DNA of 64,000 nucleotides from Owenia fusiformis (GCA_903813345.2 CAIIXF020000005.1:37267375-37331374); one strand, 5' to 3'. Positions 38,101-47,426 are shown, counted from the stretch's first letter. The notes: generated by a model not told the origin, from the letters alone. Numbers and translations are program-made.

Positions 38101-41100
38101 ATCTGACGAGATTTAATAGCCCAATTAACACGCGAATATGATACACATTTTTGCATTTTCAGTGAATTTCACTGAAAAAATGTCAACACATTTGTATCCG
38201 TAGCTGGGTGGTATTTAATCGGGTCGAAATGATTAATCCACATGCGCAATACCCTTGTAATAAGCTTTCATTTACTATAAAAATTATCATCCAATGACGA
38301 ATATTGACCGAGATATGACCGTGAACAAATATCAAACGCGTATCAAATCTAATCTTGATATAAAAATCGAGAAGTACGACGTCATTGGTTTGCGGGAAAA
38401 ACCATGAATTTTCACTCGTCGTTACGGAAAGTTGGCAGAAATTTGTCTAGGGGTTTCAGAAAAAATCAATTTTACCATTAGAAAGAGCTCAATGTGGGCT
38501 AAATGATGAGTGAAAAACATTTTTTGCCCCGACTTGCTTTAATAGCCTAATTAACGCGCGAAAATGATACACATTTCTGCATTTTTAATGAAAAATATGT
38601 CAACACGTTAGCACCCGTATCTTGGTGGTATTTTATCGGATCGAAGTAATTAATTCACGTACATAATGCCCTTGTAATAAGCTTTCATTAATTATCAAAT
38701 TTATAATATAATGATAAATATTGACTGAGATATGATCGATTAGAAATGCATGTATACACCATGACGTTCAAAAGCGTGAAATTTAAATGGACTGATCACC
38801 GTAGATTACTACGCGATTTTGCCGAAAGAACAATGGAAATGACGTCTTGGATCTCCTGCTGAATAAAATACAACAATGACCTCTAAGAACTTGTAGATAA
38901 TTTTGAAAAGAAAAATAGGTCAGTTTGAGGCAAATTGAACAAAACCTTTTTGACATTTTTTACCTTGAGAAGGTCATTGAAAGTCAAATCTTAAAATCTA
39001 AAGTTAGATTTGAACTTCTGAGAATTTGTAGATGGTTTTGAAAAGAATTTGGTAAATTTGAAGCAAGTTAAAAAATACCTTTTTGACCTTGAGAAGGTCA
39101 TGAAAGGTCAAATCTCAAATCAAAAGTCAGTTTGAACTTCTAAGAACTTGTAGATAAATTTGAAATTAATCGGTCAACTTGAAGCAAGTTGACAAAATAC
39201 ATTTTTGACCTAGAGTAGGTCATTGAAGGCTAGATCTCAAATCTAAAGTCAGATTTGAACTTCTGAGAACTTGTAGATGATTTGGGAAAAAATGGTCAAT
39301 TTGAGGGAAGTTGAATAAAGACCTTTTTGACCTTGGTTTACCTTGAGAAGGTCATTGAAGGTCAAATCTGAAATCTAAAGTCAGATTTGAACTTCTGACA
39401 ACTTAATGTTTTTGAAAAAAATTGAATTCAGTCAAACAGTATTTGTTAAGTTATAGGAAATTGTAAGAATTTGTTACAGACGCCAACCGCTACCCACCAA
39501 CCACCAACCGCCGTCACAAAAAACGGAGACCATAACAATATGTAACCACTTTTGGTAGTGAAATAAGAATGCATTGAATATAACATGCAAAATATGGTGG
39601 CGTTCCAAATGTATTAAACCATTAAGAAAAAATGTTGCCATGGTTACCAAAGAACGCAGAATACTGAATGTAACTTGCTGACAATTATTTTTTGTCTAGT
39701 TTAATTCTTAGATTAACATTCTGTGAGAAAATGAGCCAGATTCATAAATGTTTACAACCGTTATAGCACTTTTGATCTTACTTCATGATCATACTGTATA
39801 TTTAAATGAAAAAAATAAAACGTGGAGCGTTTCCCCCGTTTTTTCTTTTTCTGCCCTGTTATTTTAAAAGGCTCTCTTTTTCGTATTTTCTCAATTTTTT
39901 ATTTTCTTGAAATTCCAATATGTGGAACTGATTCACTTTTACTTTTGTAGCATATTGTTATCCACCAAGATTGCCCGACCATGCCACCTATACTCCAAGA
40001 TTAGATGAATATGGCGAAGGACGTTTTATAAACTTTAGCTGTAACGAGGGTTACGCATTATCTGGGAACGCTACAGTCCAGTGCGTGCCTTCCGGTCATG
40101 TCAGTAGCTGGTCTGCAGAAAACCAAAATTGTTCAAAAAGTAAGCTTGTATTCGCAAATACAATTTTCGGCTGTCGGCTACCGGATTAACCTACTATTTT
40201 ATGACCAAGTCATTTAAGTATGAATCGAATAGTGGTAGGTACTATTCATATTTAAATGAGTTGCATCCGCGAATACAAGCTTTGAGGCAAGGTAGCTACC
40301 CTGGTTGATGTCACTTCATCTGTTTTGAACATATACGCATTGTCACAGTCATTGAATTTTAACCCTATAGCAAGATACTTTAAAATACAAAAATATTGAC
40401 ACAGTGTTAAAATCCCCGTCTAAAGTTTGAAAATATTTTTTATCATTCATTTACTATTTGTCACGACTTAAAAAGTTATTTTAGTGATTTTTGAAAAAAA
40501 AAATTGAAAAAAAGGTTGTGAGCATTTCATTTCTCAAATATTCAAATTTCCTGCCATTTTTTTAAAAAAATTGTAATTTTTTAATCATCAAATATTTCCT
40601 AATGCATTTCAAAAAAGACTATCTTTTTAACACCAATGCAAAGATTGAACAAATGACACACTATTTCAATAATAAAATGCCATATTGAATGGGCCACTTC
40701 AATGTTTTAGCATACCAAAAATATTTTGAAACATTAGTGAAGTCACGAAGGTGGCAAATACTTTTTGAAAATTTTTTTTTTGAATTTTTTTTTCGATGTC
40801 AATCTTTTCTAAATATGCTAGACTTCAATACCGATGTTGAATGTCTAACCAGGTTAAAAGGAAGATTATATTATGTTTTAGATATCATTGTGCCATTGGT
40901 GAACTATGAGAACCAAAATTTTGAAAACTACAAAATAAGTAAAAGTGGTTTAAACTTTATATGGGGACTAGACTTAAGGAATCTTTAAACGTTGATTTTT
41001 TTTAAGGAACGCAATTTTAAGGTTAAATCGCAATCCATACGTCAACCAAATCATTTAATATATGACAATGGGGTTTTATATACTTTAATTTGGAAATATT

Positions 41101-44100
41101 CAATAAAAATAAATAAAAATAAGTGAATTTTCAGTTATTCCGATGTTGCACTTTGTTTATTGGACGCACAGACGGGATTGAGCGTCCTGTCGAACTTGGA
41201 TATATTCAGCTAATGTATTCAGCTAATGAGACTGAAAACAAGAATTCAATCCAGTCTGTGATTGGAAGAAATGAGATGATAGCCGCAACGAGAGAGTAGG
41301 AGTACCAAATAAAAATGGCATGTTTTATTTTAGTTTCGTTTCAACAATGGCTGTTATTTACAATCAGTGGTACCGGTGCTGGAATTTTCGTCATTTTAGT
41401 TGTTGTACTCGCTGTATGCTGTTATAAACGATCGAGACGAAAACGCAACGTGACACGTACGGACCCGGAAACATCAGCTGGTAGTGTGTTTTTATAAATA
41501 CTTTGTATCATACGAGGGTTGATCATTAAGTTCTCATAATACATATATCTCTCTATTTTTTGTTTTTCAATTCTGTCGAAATTCAAAGAATGAGCAACAC
41601 AAGTGGCGTATTAAACGAGAAAAAAATATTTAAAGAGAAATTTTGAAATAAAAATATAATGACTGCCATGACAACCAAAATCAGGAATATATTGTTGTTT
41701 GTAAACATGGTTACTGATAGTCATGTTCACGGTTATCTTTAATTTTAAATTCTGTGAAAATTTCATGAGAATGAATTTTATGATCAGCCCTCGAATATAT
41801 TTTGAAATAGATCAAAATGAGTTCATGACGATGCAGGCGTTTTCCCCCAAGGGGGTGGTTGAATCCCACAATTTACCTTCAACTACATCAACTGAGAAGA
41901 AAAAAGAGACAGAGGATTCCGCGTCACCTCATGAACCATTACTCTATCCTCGCCTGCCATCGAACACAGAAACAGATCGTAATCAACACAAGAGTAAGTA
42001 CTAGAGTAGTGCATACATATTATTACTTACAGGCTGTCCCGAAAGTATGCCCCCCCCCTTAGGCAGGCATATACCAGTGTCTTCATAGTATGTGTCATTT
42101 ATCACTTTAAATCTTATCCAAAGTTACATTGATTTGCCAAGTATCATGGTTCAACCCTCAAATGTGAAAAAATTACAGGCATTTCAAAATTTAGTGTATG
42201 GCCAATTTAAAGCCAAAATAAAGTTCAATTTTACACAAAAATAACTAGTCAATGTGTCCCCCCGGGCCATCTGAACAGCAGCGATTCCTATGGGTTCGAA
42301 TGGATATTGAGTTGGAAAAAGAGAACGGCGTGATGGTAGATACTGCCTTAAAAGGTTTTAAGAGGATTACAAAATTCCACACCCCTATTTGAAAGGCTTT
42401 TAGTTTTAAGGTCATATCTGAAAAGAATTCCTGCTGAACCATGGCCAAGAGAGGACACATTGACTAGTAATGTGGTGAAAAATTGAACTTTATTTTGGCC
42501 AAACACTAAATTTTAACATGACTGTAACTTTTTCCCATTTGAGAGTAGATCTTATTATACTTAGTAAATCAATGTAAGTTTAGATAAGCTTTAAAATGAT
42601 ATATGACACGTACTTTGACGACACTGTATGTCTGCCTAGGGGGGGGGGGCATACTTTCGGGACACCCTATATATATATTAGTATCTTAGTCGGTGACTAA
42701 ATATGGGACAAAACTTCATAAATCACTAAACTACATTCCCAGCCTCAACAGGCTAAAACATTCAATCGACCAAATACAATATGAATATTAAAGATTTTTA
42801 GAGAAGTGATTCTCGGTAAAATACCCTTCCACATTTTTTGAAAATTCAAGAAAACACTATACTAAGACATTCTTAGAAGTCAAATAATGCATATTTTCAT
42901 TATTTTGGGCTTTTCACAAGACACGTGACACATCACCGCCAAAACAACTTTGAAATTCGGGCCTACATTCTAAATTCCATAACTTTATATATACGGTATA
43001 TTATTAATTTGTGAGGTTATTCAAGATTCAAAGTGCTCAGTTTGTCACAACTGTGTGAATGGTCTTTTATTGATAAATGTGCCGATCACATTTATAGAGA
43101 AATGAACGCAATTTAAATTTAAAGCTTTCCTCAAATAAAATATGCATTCTTGGAAATTCAAAAAAGACTTGACAAGGAAGGATACGAACTTGAGACAATT
43201 TTTGTTGAGGTTGCTCGCTAGATCTAACACCTTTAAGTCAGGTCTCTGTTTTCTGTATTAGCAACGAGGAATGTTCCAATTCAAGAATTATCATCAAAGG
43301 GAGACACTGAATCCCACAAATCCACAGCAACTAAACCGAATGAAATGGTCCCACGACATACCGGTACACCCCATAAACCATTGCTATACCCTGGTCTACC
43401 GTCAAGCAAAGAAATGGCCGACTCACAAAATAAGAGTAAGAAGATCAAGATGTTCTGCCTATGCATTTGACTTCCCTTTTCAAAACATTCCTAAGAATGA
43501 ACATATTGTTTGGTGTGTCAGAGAAAATTATGTTGGACCCTAATCTTGATTAAACTATAGCAAATAATTTACAGATTTAATAACCCTTGTTCAAATTAAT
43601 TCAGCTATCATAAACAATTTATGACGAGGTCATTTAATGTTAACTACATATGTATTCAGTGTAAGGAAAAAAGTATAGAACATATTTGTTGAAACATTTT
43701 GAGATGTCGTACCTCTCATGATTTTTAATATGTCTCGAAGTTATACAGACCTCCTATACTTCCATTAATGCGACCATCATTCTTTCCACCCGAACCACTG
43801 TTCTCACAACGCGAATATCGATTCTTTAATCGTGAACCACTTTACCTCTCTCCCGAATATATTTCTCTACTCGCGAACGGAGTTCTTTACTCGCAAACCA
43901 CACTTTAGTGTGAGAACCGTGGTTCGTGTAAAAGGAACGAACGCGGGGTCGGAACTGATGATCGCGTTAAAAGGAGTCTAGGAGGCCTGTTATATCGTAC
44001 TAAGAAAACCACCGGTCCGGTACTTCATTCAATACATGAATTAAAGGTTTTATAATAGGTTATTAGATATGATTTATTTCCAGATAAATCTTCTTTTCCC

Positions 44101-44196
44101 ATTGCCAAACCATTGGGATCTATCTTAACACCCAACCCACAAAGACAAAAACAGGGGGAGTATCTGACGTATAGTAAACAGAAAGGTATAAAATAA
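23196..44196 (+). CDS. Ig-sushi type I transmembrane receptor with duplicated LYPxL tail exons
   Basis: Exons 23196-23262, 23906-24077, 24232-24365, 39951-40139, 41334-41480, 41811-41993, 43262-43435, 44084-44196 sum to 1179 nt, 392 residues plus stop. Residues 1-22 are a signal peptide (MENLKIIEYLLVIMVFAKNV). 24-124 form one Ig domain with Cys in INVPCNAP, Trp in IKWFKD and DSGNYTCQYV. 126-187 form one sushi domain with four Cys and a late Trp. About 194-217 is the helix, followed by KRSRRKR. Exons 6 and 7 are similar and each ends with PHxPLLYPxLPS. Exon junctions are phase 1 apart from the one inside the Ig domain. A surface receptor is inferred; no known orthologue recognised. The 15.6 kb intron 3 may hide further domains. 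Exon 6 acceptor is weak. Confidence 0.72.
23906..24365 (+). CDS. Ig domain, exons 2-3 of the Ig-sushi receptor
   Basis: Exon 2 (23906-24077) follows TATATGCAG and encodes GRPGERINVPCNAPDHN, then AIKWFKDSQL. Exon 3 (24232-24365) encodes IDMADISDSGNYTCQYV and ends TEVRVW. The pattern Cys...Trp...D-x-G-x-Y-x-C is a V/I-set Ig fold of about 100 residues. The intron inside the domain is phase 2 and both outer borders are phase 1, so the domain is a symmetric, shuffle-ready module. Confidence 0.8.
24430..24830 (+). pseudogene. Mariner transposase relic
   Basis: From about 24525 a broken frame reads NNAPCHTAKTKKQLESM, a stop, then SYSPDMAPSNVYFYG, matching the D...34...D part of mariner transposases (HDNAPxHTA ... 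YSPDLAPxDYxLF). The last catalytic Asp is replaced by Asn and stops follow. ATACAGGGTGATCAAAAAGT at 24432 looks like the left inverted repeat. The right end is not clear. Located just after exon 3 of the Ig-sushi receptor. Confidence 0.65.
24835..25420. repeat. Diverged copy of the 37.9-38.9 kb repeat family
   Basis: Starts ACAGCAGGAGATCCAAAG, whose complement ends the block near 38870. It shares AAAGTTGGCAGAAATTTGTC (25146) with 37999 and 38429. No coding sense. The two copies are in opposite overall arrangement across the long intron. From 25420 to 26570 I see only AT-rich intron sequence. Confidence 0.45.
26578..26905. repeat. Two-copy tandem duplication, ~162 bp unit
   Basis: The unit begins CTTTCTCATAATTTYAACRG and contains TGTGGAATTCATTTTCAAAT followed by TTTCATAT, seen at about 26662 and 26829. 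Copies differ at roughly one base in seven, so the duplication is old. Intronic, non-coding. 26905-28279 shows no feature I can support beyond the exon-like piece at 27362. Confidence 0.55.
27362..27479 (+). other. Exon-like open stretch in the long intron
   Basis: Between a good acceptor (TTTGATTTTCAG) and a possible donor AG|GTTTGT the frame reads GKEWVLIWVLYEHGVKEPM and continues open to QETQRC. No domain recognised. It could be an unannotated exon, part of a retro- or DNA-transposon, or chance. Its phase (0 in, 2 out) does not fit the phase-1 modules of the Ig-sushi receptor. Confidence 0.2.
28280..28484. mobile_element. Short MITE, CAGTGATCTCC ends
   Basis: CAGTGATCTCC at 28280-28290 is inverted at 28474-28484. 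The interior has repeated GGTGGGTGCAA words (28302, 28410, 28441). About 205 bp, non-coding. First of four short elements standing in a row before the mariner. Confidence 0.65.
28654..28947. mobile_element. MITE, CAGGGGCGGATCTGG ends
   Basis: CAGGGGCGGATCTGG at 28654 is matched by the complement of CCAGATCTGCCAGTG at 28947. The interior is a run of GGGCCC-flanked phrases such as TTTTGGGCCCCTAAAA and CCCACCCAAGGGGCCCCC, with a C-tract of about 15. The open frames on both strands here (28722-28958) come from this composition and are not genes. Confidence 0.65.
29099..29497. mobile_element. MITE, CAGG(C/G)CTGTCAACT ends
   Basis: Left CAGGCCTGTCAACTGTCCCG and right complement CAGGGCTGTCAACTTGGGAC are inverted. 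The interior carries at least five TTGTCACGCA / TGTCACGCA words. No transposase. The 105- and 100-residue plus-strand frames here overlap each other and look repeat-derived. Confidence 0.65.
29511..29800. mobile_element. MITE, GTACTCCCASTAAT ends
   Basis: GTACTCCCACTAAT at 29511-29524 is inverted at 29787-29800. The interior holds repeated CGGCTATTATATTTCGCGAA (29566 and 29711) and other TTTCGCGAAT words. Non-coding. Lies 14 bp after the previous element. Confidence 0.65.
29993..31767 (+). mobile_element. Mariner-like transposon, 1775 bp, apparently complete
   Basis: A perfect 36-bp inverted repeat, starting TATCGGGTGTCCCAAAAAAA, bounds the element at 29993-30028 and 31732-31767. TA at each border fits the mariner target site. 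It contains one intact transposase frame (30389-31456), so it could be autonomous. Exact ends and an unbroken frame suggest recent arrival. Confidence 0.9.
30389..31456 (+). CDS. Mariner-like transposase, intact 355 residues
   Basis: Single-exon frame inside the inverted repeats. The N-terminal part has helix-turn-helix features (GWGGRRIVKEFPKKGW and SLRQIANDLQVSKSSVSRMA) joined by a GRPK minor-groove motif at 59-62. The DDE/D core has Asp155 in FTDEKDF, Asp251 in FQQDGAPSHTS, and Asp289 in SPDCNPMD, giving 37 residues between the last two (DD37D spacing); counting Asp284 instead would give 32. Length is typical of Tc1/mariner enzymes. It would cut and paste at TA sites. The subfamily is not settled. 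Confidence 0.9.
   Translation: MPLSESDKCTIETCFKEKGWGGRRIVKEFPKKGWQHRTVNRLIAKIRKTGSVSRTPGSGRPKTACSEENKDCVDDLIQSQEDKPGTHKSLRQIANDLQVSKSSVSRMAKELNLKPFKRIQVSRRDNNVRGKRKTRCRNLCDRYSAADVKKIMFTDEKDFSLEVPKNRQNDRVYGKRKRQIQPSRLYHETSRFSKKIMVSAGVSWKGKTDIFFINTDKAKVNSESYMKLLDENLLPDCRRIYPRNDYVFQQDGAPSHTSRVTQAYLERSTPAFIKKVEWPPQSPDCNPMDYSIWDSLSQKVYSGMRDKFTEQTLKERISASWQEISQDEIRSSISAWKKRLRLVVKEDGGHIEHKL
32380..33500. repeat. Region with scattered CCCATGGGCATTTATT words
   Basis: Variants of CCCATGGGYGTTTAT and its complement occur near 32405, 32461, 32803, 33317 and 33460 in both orientations, with AATAAAYGCCCATGGG forms. They may be ends of decayed elements. No gene seen. The remainder of 31882-33680 is AT-rich intron. 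Confidence 0.3.
33686..34025. mobile_element. MITE, TTAGGCCATTCAAA ends, with internal hairpin
   Basis: TTAGGCCATTCAAA at 33686 is inverted at 34011-34025. Inside, TACTTGTAATGCATATAAAT followed by AAGGGAATTGT (about 33773-33805) pairs with the complement at about 33881-33911. Non-coding. 34030-34130 shows nothing. Confidence 0.6.
34133..34227. repeat. Perfect 20-bp inverted repeat, possible hairpin
   Basis: AGCCCACACTCCCACAAAAA at 34133-34152 is exactly complementary to 34208-34227, with a 55-base loop. It may be a very short MITE or a structured intronic RNA. No promoter or gene adjoins it. Confidence 0.6.
34575..34650 (+). pseudogene. Fragment resembling the C-terminal part of ATP synthase subunit alpha
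   Basis: After TATATCTTTGCAG the frame reads VPMAVEEKLAIIFSGVEDML, close to the VPMAxEEQVAVIYAGVRGYL segment near the end of F1 alpha. Homology then fades and a stop follows at about 34710. The intronic acceptor is still present, so it may be a captured last exon or decayed pseudogene. Similarity is judged by eye only. Confidence 0.35.
35357..35457. repeat. Direct duplication, 48 bp at 53-bp period
   Basis: 35357-35404 and 35410-35457 are identical (ATTTTCTAACAACGCTTCAA ... GGGGTGTTAAC). Identity implies a recent tandem duplication or slippage. 34720-35350 holds only AT-rich sequence. Confidence 0.85.
35488..35620 (+). pseudogene. Possible helix-turn-helix relic
   Basis: The frame from ATG at 35488 reads HHPTCNIRKLTRENLRKQRW, a stop, then NISVIAKALGVHPS. 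This looks like the DNA-binding head of a transposase or resolvase-like protein, but no core follows. Chance cannot be excluded. The interval 35620-37860 shows no feature I can support. Confidence 0.25.
37865..38875. repeat. Tandem large repeat, ~420 bp unit, two to three copies
   Basis: The unit start ATTGACCGAGATATGACCGTG occurs at 37878 and 38308, and a diverged ATTGACTGAGATATGATCG at 38719. Shared inner phrases are AAGTTGGCAGAAATTTGTCT (37999, 38429) and CCCTTGTAATAAGCTTTCAT (38251, 38670). The block ends near 38870 with the complement of the start of 24835-25420. No coding content; the 76-residue frame at 37871 is repeat-derived. Confidence 0.65.
38883..39570. repeat. Helitron-like tandem element, copy A
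   Basis: About five units of 122-134 bp carry TTTGAACTTCTGAGAACTTG and GACCTTGAGAAGGTCATTGA. The end has CCAACCACCAACCGCCGTC (39496-39514) and a weak hairpin ACCACTTTTGGTAGT at 39546-39560. Copy B is at 44925-45455. Tandem core, GC-rich tail and terminal hairpin fit DINE/pearl-type non-autonomous elements; the class is inference. It lies 380 bp upstream of the sushi exon. Confidence 0.6.
39951..40139 (+). CDS. Sushi/CCP domain, exon 4 of the Ig-sushi receptor
   Basis: After ACTTTTGTAG the exon encodes CYPPRLPDHATYTPRLDE, then INFSCNEGYALSGNATVQC and SSWSAENQNC. Four cysteines and the Trp between Cys3 and Cys4 define a complement-control-protein module. Phase 1 on both sides. Two NxT/NxS glycosylation sites are present. 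Such modules mediate protein binding at the cell surface. Confidence 0.85.
41334..44196 (+). CDS. Transmembrane and cytoplasmic exons 5-8 of the Ig-sushi receptor
   Basis: Exon 5 encodes FTISGTGAGIFVILVVVLAV then CCYKRSRRKRN, a helix with a basic stop-transfer. Exon 6 (41811-41993) and exon 7 (43262-43435) share SPKGxxESH / SSKGDTESH, a Ser/Thr/Lys stretch, and PHEPLLYPRLPS / PHKPLLYPGLPS. Exon 8 ends GEYLTYSKQKGIK then TAA, whose bases overlap an AATAAA at 44192-44197. YPRL and YPGL fit both YxxPhi sorting signals and LYPxL ALIX-binding motifs. Confidence 0.68.
42028..42671. mobile_element. Uninterrupted copy of the C-tract MITE
   Basis: Left TACAGGCTGTCCCGAAAGTA and right complement TATAGGGTGTCCCGAAAGTA are inverted and run into matching C/G tracts and AGGCAGRCATA. 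644 bp between TA dinucleotides. An internal pair (AGTCAATGTGTCC at 42247, GGACACATTGACT at 42453) forms another foldback. It sits between cytoplasmic exons 6 and 7 of the Ig-sushi receptor and is the reference for the split copy at 29917-31881. Confidence 0.8.
43746..43989. mobile_element. MITE with TTATA target duplication
   Basis: Left CAGACCTCCTATACTTCCAT and right complement CAGGCCTCCTAGACTCCTTT are inverted over about 34 bp. TTATA lies at 43741-43745 and again at 43990-43994, a candidate 5-bp target-site duplication. The interior has many ACTCGCGAAC / CGAACCAC words and a CACTTTAGTGTG palindrome. Located 95 bp before exon 8 of the Ig-sushi receptor. Confidence 0.7.
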
Positions 44197-44399
44197 AAGT
44201 GTAAGTAGAATACGTGTTTTGGAAAGATTAGGCCATCGATTCTGACAAATGAACTGTATGATATTGTATCTAATATATACAAATGTTGATTATTCAACGA
44301 ATGAAACACAACATCTTCATTGTTTTCAAGTTGCATTCAAAGCAAAACAAACTGTATGAAATATGCTAGTCTATTGGTTGTGCATAACACAATAACACA

Positions 44400-44620
44400 A
44401 TCTAAATAAACGTTATCTAGAATAGCCGCCTTAACATTTCACCAGAATGCCAAAAAACTGATCAGTCCGAAAAGTCCAAACTAATAAATATCTCTATAAA
44501 ATTTCAGATCAATCCAACAAACGGTTTGGCTTGGATGTGTAGACAAGACTTTACAGACATGATTTGAGGACGGAAAATGCAAAATGACCGAAATTGCCAA
44601 TGTGACAATATTCATAAAGA
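44400..44620. repeat. Single-unit fragment of the 13.6 kb tandem family
   Basis: Contains AGCCGCCTTAACATTTCACC, AGACAAGACTTTACAGACAT and GAGGACGGAAAATGCAAAAT, the diagnostic phrases of the block at 13590-14580. No terminal hairpin. 44197-44400 and 44620-44925 hold nothing I can support. Confidence 0.5.
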
Positions 44621-44924
44621 TCGTCAAAGTAACAAAAGCGAGGGACTAAATATGTGAATTGCGTCTTCGTTAATATACCAAACGTAGAACCACCTGCATA
44701 TTCTCAAACTAGACTGTCTTCCTTAACTTTGAGCCAGAGTATTGCCCACAACTTAACCTATAAGTGGTGTAGAATCGAGATATAAAAATATCTTATCGAA
44801 AACGAAGCCCGAAAGTTCTTCCATCTTGTTACGCTGACGCATCGTCAGCGTAACTAGGTGAGTAGCAGTAAAAAAGTTGAGTATCCAAATGGATTGTTAT
44901 CTACATTAGTTGCTCACAAGATTA

Positions 44925-45455
44925 TGAGTTCATTCTTAAGTCAGATTTGAATTTCTGAGCACTTGTAGATGATTTTGAAAAAATAAATTGGTCAATTTGA
45001 AGCAAGTTGAAAAAATACCTTTTTGACCTGCAGAAGGCCATTAAAGGTGGAATCTCAAATCTAAAGTCAGATTTGAACTTCTGAGAACTTGTAAAACTTG
45101 TAGAAAGAACTTTTTTGACATTGAGAAGGTCATTGAAGGTAAATCTTTTTTGATCTTGAGAAGGGCAATGAAGGTCAAATCTATAGCCTAATTTGAATTT
45201 TTGAGAACTTGTAGATGATGGAAAAATGGTCATTGAAGGTCAAATCTCAAATCTAAAGTCAGATTTGAACTTCTGATAACTTGTAGATGATTTTGTAAAA
45301 AAATGAAGTCAGTCTAAACAGTATTTGCTAAGTTATTGGAAGTTGTGAGAGTGTTACAGACGGCGATCGCCAACCGCCGCTCGCCAACCACCAACCGCCG
45401 TCAAAAAACGAAGACCATTACAATATGTCACCACTTATTGGTGGTGACATAATTA
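44925..45455. repeat. Helitron-like tandem element, copy B
   Basis: Same phrases as 38883-39570 (AGATTTGAACTTCTGAGAAC, GAGAAGGTCATTGAAGGT), same CCAACCACCAACCGCCGTC tail and hairpin GTCACCACTTATTGGTGGTGAC at about 45427-45448, which is stronger here. Same orientation as copy A. 45455-47400 is otherwise AT-rich with a C-tract at 46110; no gene seen. Confidence 0.6.
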
Positions 45456-47426
45456 CCATGAACACCCGAAATAGGGTTGATTATGCAAACCCCAAATTCG
45501 AACAATTATGGTAAAGCTTCGATATCTTTTACTGCACCATCAATTTGGAATTCATTACCTATTGAAATTACATCATCTGGAAGTATTTTTATTATGAAAA
45601 AAAGAATTGAAAAAAATATTTTATCAATCAATAATACCAATTTTAAATAACCATAGTGGGCATTATATGACACATAATTTGTCAGACATAGATAGTAGCA
45701 TCCATCACACAAGCAGATCCCCAATCTGTACATTCCATGTTTGATTATAAACATGGGAATATACACGAGAAGTGTCACCCGTTTACTGTACATTTGATGT
45801 TGAAATATATATGAATAAATAAATAAAAAAATAAAATAAATGTAATCACTTATGTTATTACTAAGTTATCACTATGGAACATTTGACAATGGTTTGGTTT
45901 CAACTATTCAGAATTTAACATATGAGTACGTTTTATTGAATTCATGAAAACAACAGATCGACATCTAAGCACAAATGCCAAAGGGAAAGGATCGAAAACT
46001 AAAAATACCTAGCAAGAAAATCAAACTACACCTGGTGTAACCTGTCATAAGAAAAATGGATCCTATATATTCCAAAACCATGATCTAACGTGAGAAGAAA
46101 TAATGCCCAACACCCCCCCCCCCTTCCCCCTCTAGTGGAGAGTGTGGAAAATCGCAATCCAGGACCAGAACACCAAGGGACATTTCATTCATACTTAAGT
46201 CATTCTTCAGATAATGTTAACATATTTTGACCGAAGAAATCACATAGATTTTGTAACAATAATTGCCATTGTGATACATGTAAAGTGTTATATATCAATA
46301 TCATTGTTGTTACCTTTCCATACAAACACAATTATATAGACCCTGCCCTATGCATCAACTGTAATGACATTGTTAATTTTGAACAAGAATAGTTTTTAAA
46401 TTTCAAAGTTGCGTAAAATAGAGGATAATTGACTTGGACATACATGAAGTCATGAATAGCAAAAGTTATGAGCCATCGATGAAGACGCACAACATTTTTG
46501 GAACAGGGGGTATGTACCCGATATCACGAATAATCTAGTTTCGTTTTGAATCAAGATCTAGAAAATCATACTTGACAGGGTAAAGCTCAAGATTATCATG
46601 GTCGTGTGTGGAAGCCCAACTGTTCTGGGCTACCCATGTGTTCTGACTCTTGCCCAACTGTTCTGACAGCTAGGATAAAAAAGAGGGTCCTAAAATGAAT
46701 TTTTTTACACACTTTTTAAGAATATGGACCCATTTTTTTTAAATCGAGACCCATTTTTCCCAAAATTAGGTATATTCCTGAAATTGAAACCCAGCCTAAA
46801 TATTGATATATTCTGTCTAAATATTCTATTGCTCAGGAGTGTCCGATGGTGCAAAAGTCGAACAACCGTGGATTTTACATTCCCCAATGGGTACCCTGTT
46901 AGTTTATATGAATAAATTGAAAGCCTTTTTATGCACGAGGCAGCCACATTAGAAGTGGTTCCATTATCTTAATGTCAACAGTCGTCTCTGTAGAAACTTA
47001 AAATTGATGTTAGAAATTGAAAATCACCGTATCGAGTGTATTTGTAAACCCAGAATACTTGGGCCAAGTCACAATACTTCGGCAAGATTCGGAATACTTG
47101 GGTAGCCCAGAACACTTGGAGCTTCACAGTCGTGTGTTTTATTGCTTTCGTTTTGAGACTGAATACGCGAAACCTCACGAATCGAGATAGAAAACCAGCA
47201 GACACGGATTTGTCAGATGCCGACAAATGCATGTCTGGTGAGCCATTTCTTGTAACACAACAGCATTGTGTATTGTGACAAGGGATTTCTCTTACATGGG
47301 GCTGATGGATCTCTAGCTCCAATGGATTTAATATTTTTCATGTATTCCATACCTACTAAGGTTCTAGGTAAATAACGAGCGGGAATATATACTGTATCTA
47401 GGGATATATCACCGAGGAGCGGGGCG

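Noticed and set aside
37865-38875. CRISPR-like or satellite array
   Set aside because: Units are ~420 bp and only two to three, with diverged copies; no short direct repeats with unique spacers.
1135-44196. Idea that the sushi exon belongs to the GABA-B-like gene, since vertebrate GABA-B1a has N-terminal sushi domains
   Set aside because: The sushi exon is on the opposite strand and joins in phase with the Ig and helix exons; the GPCR has its own signal peptide exon.
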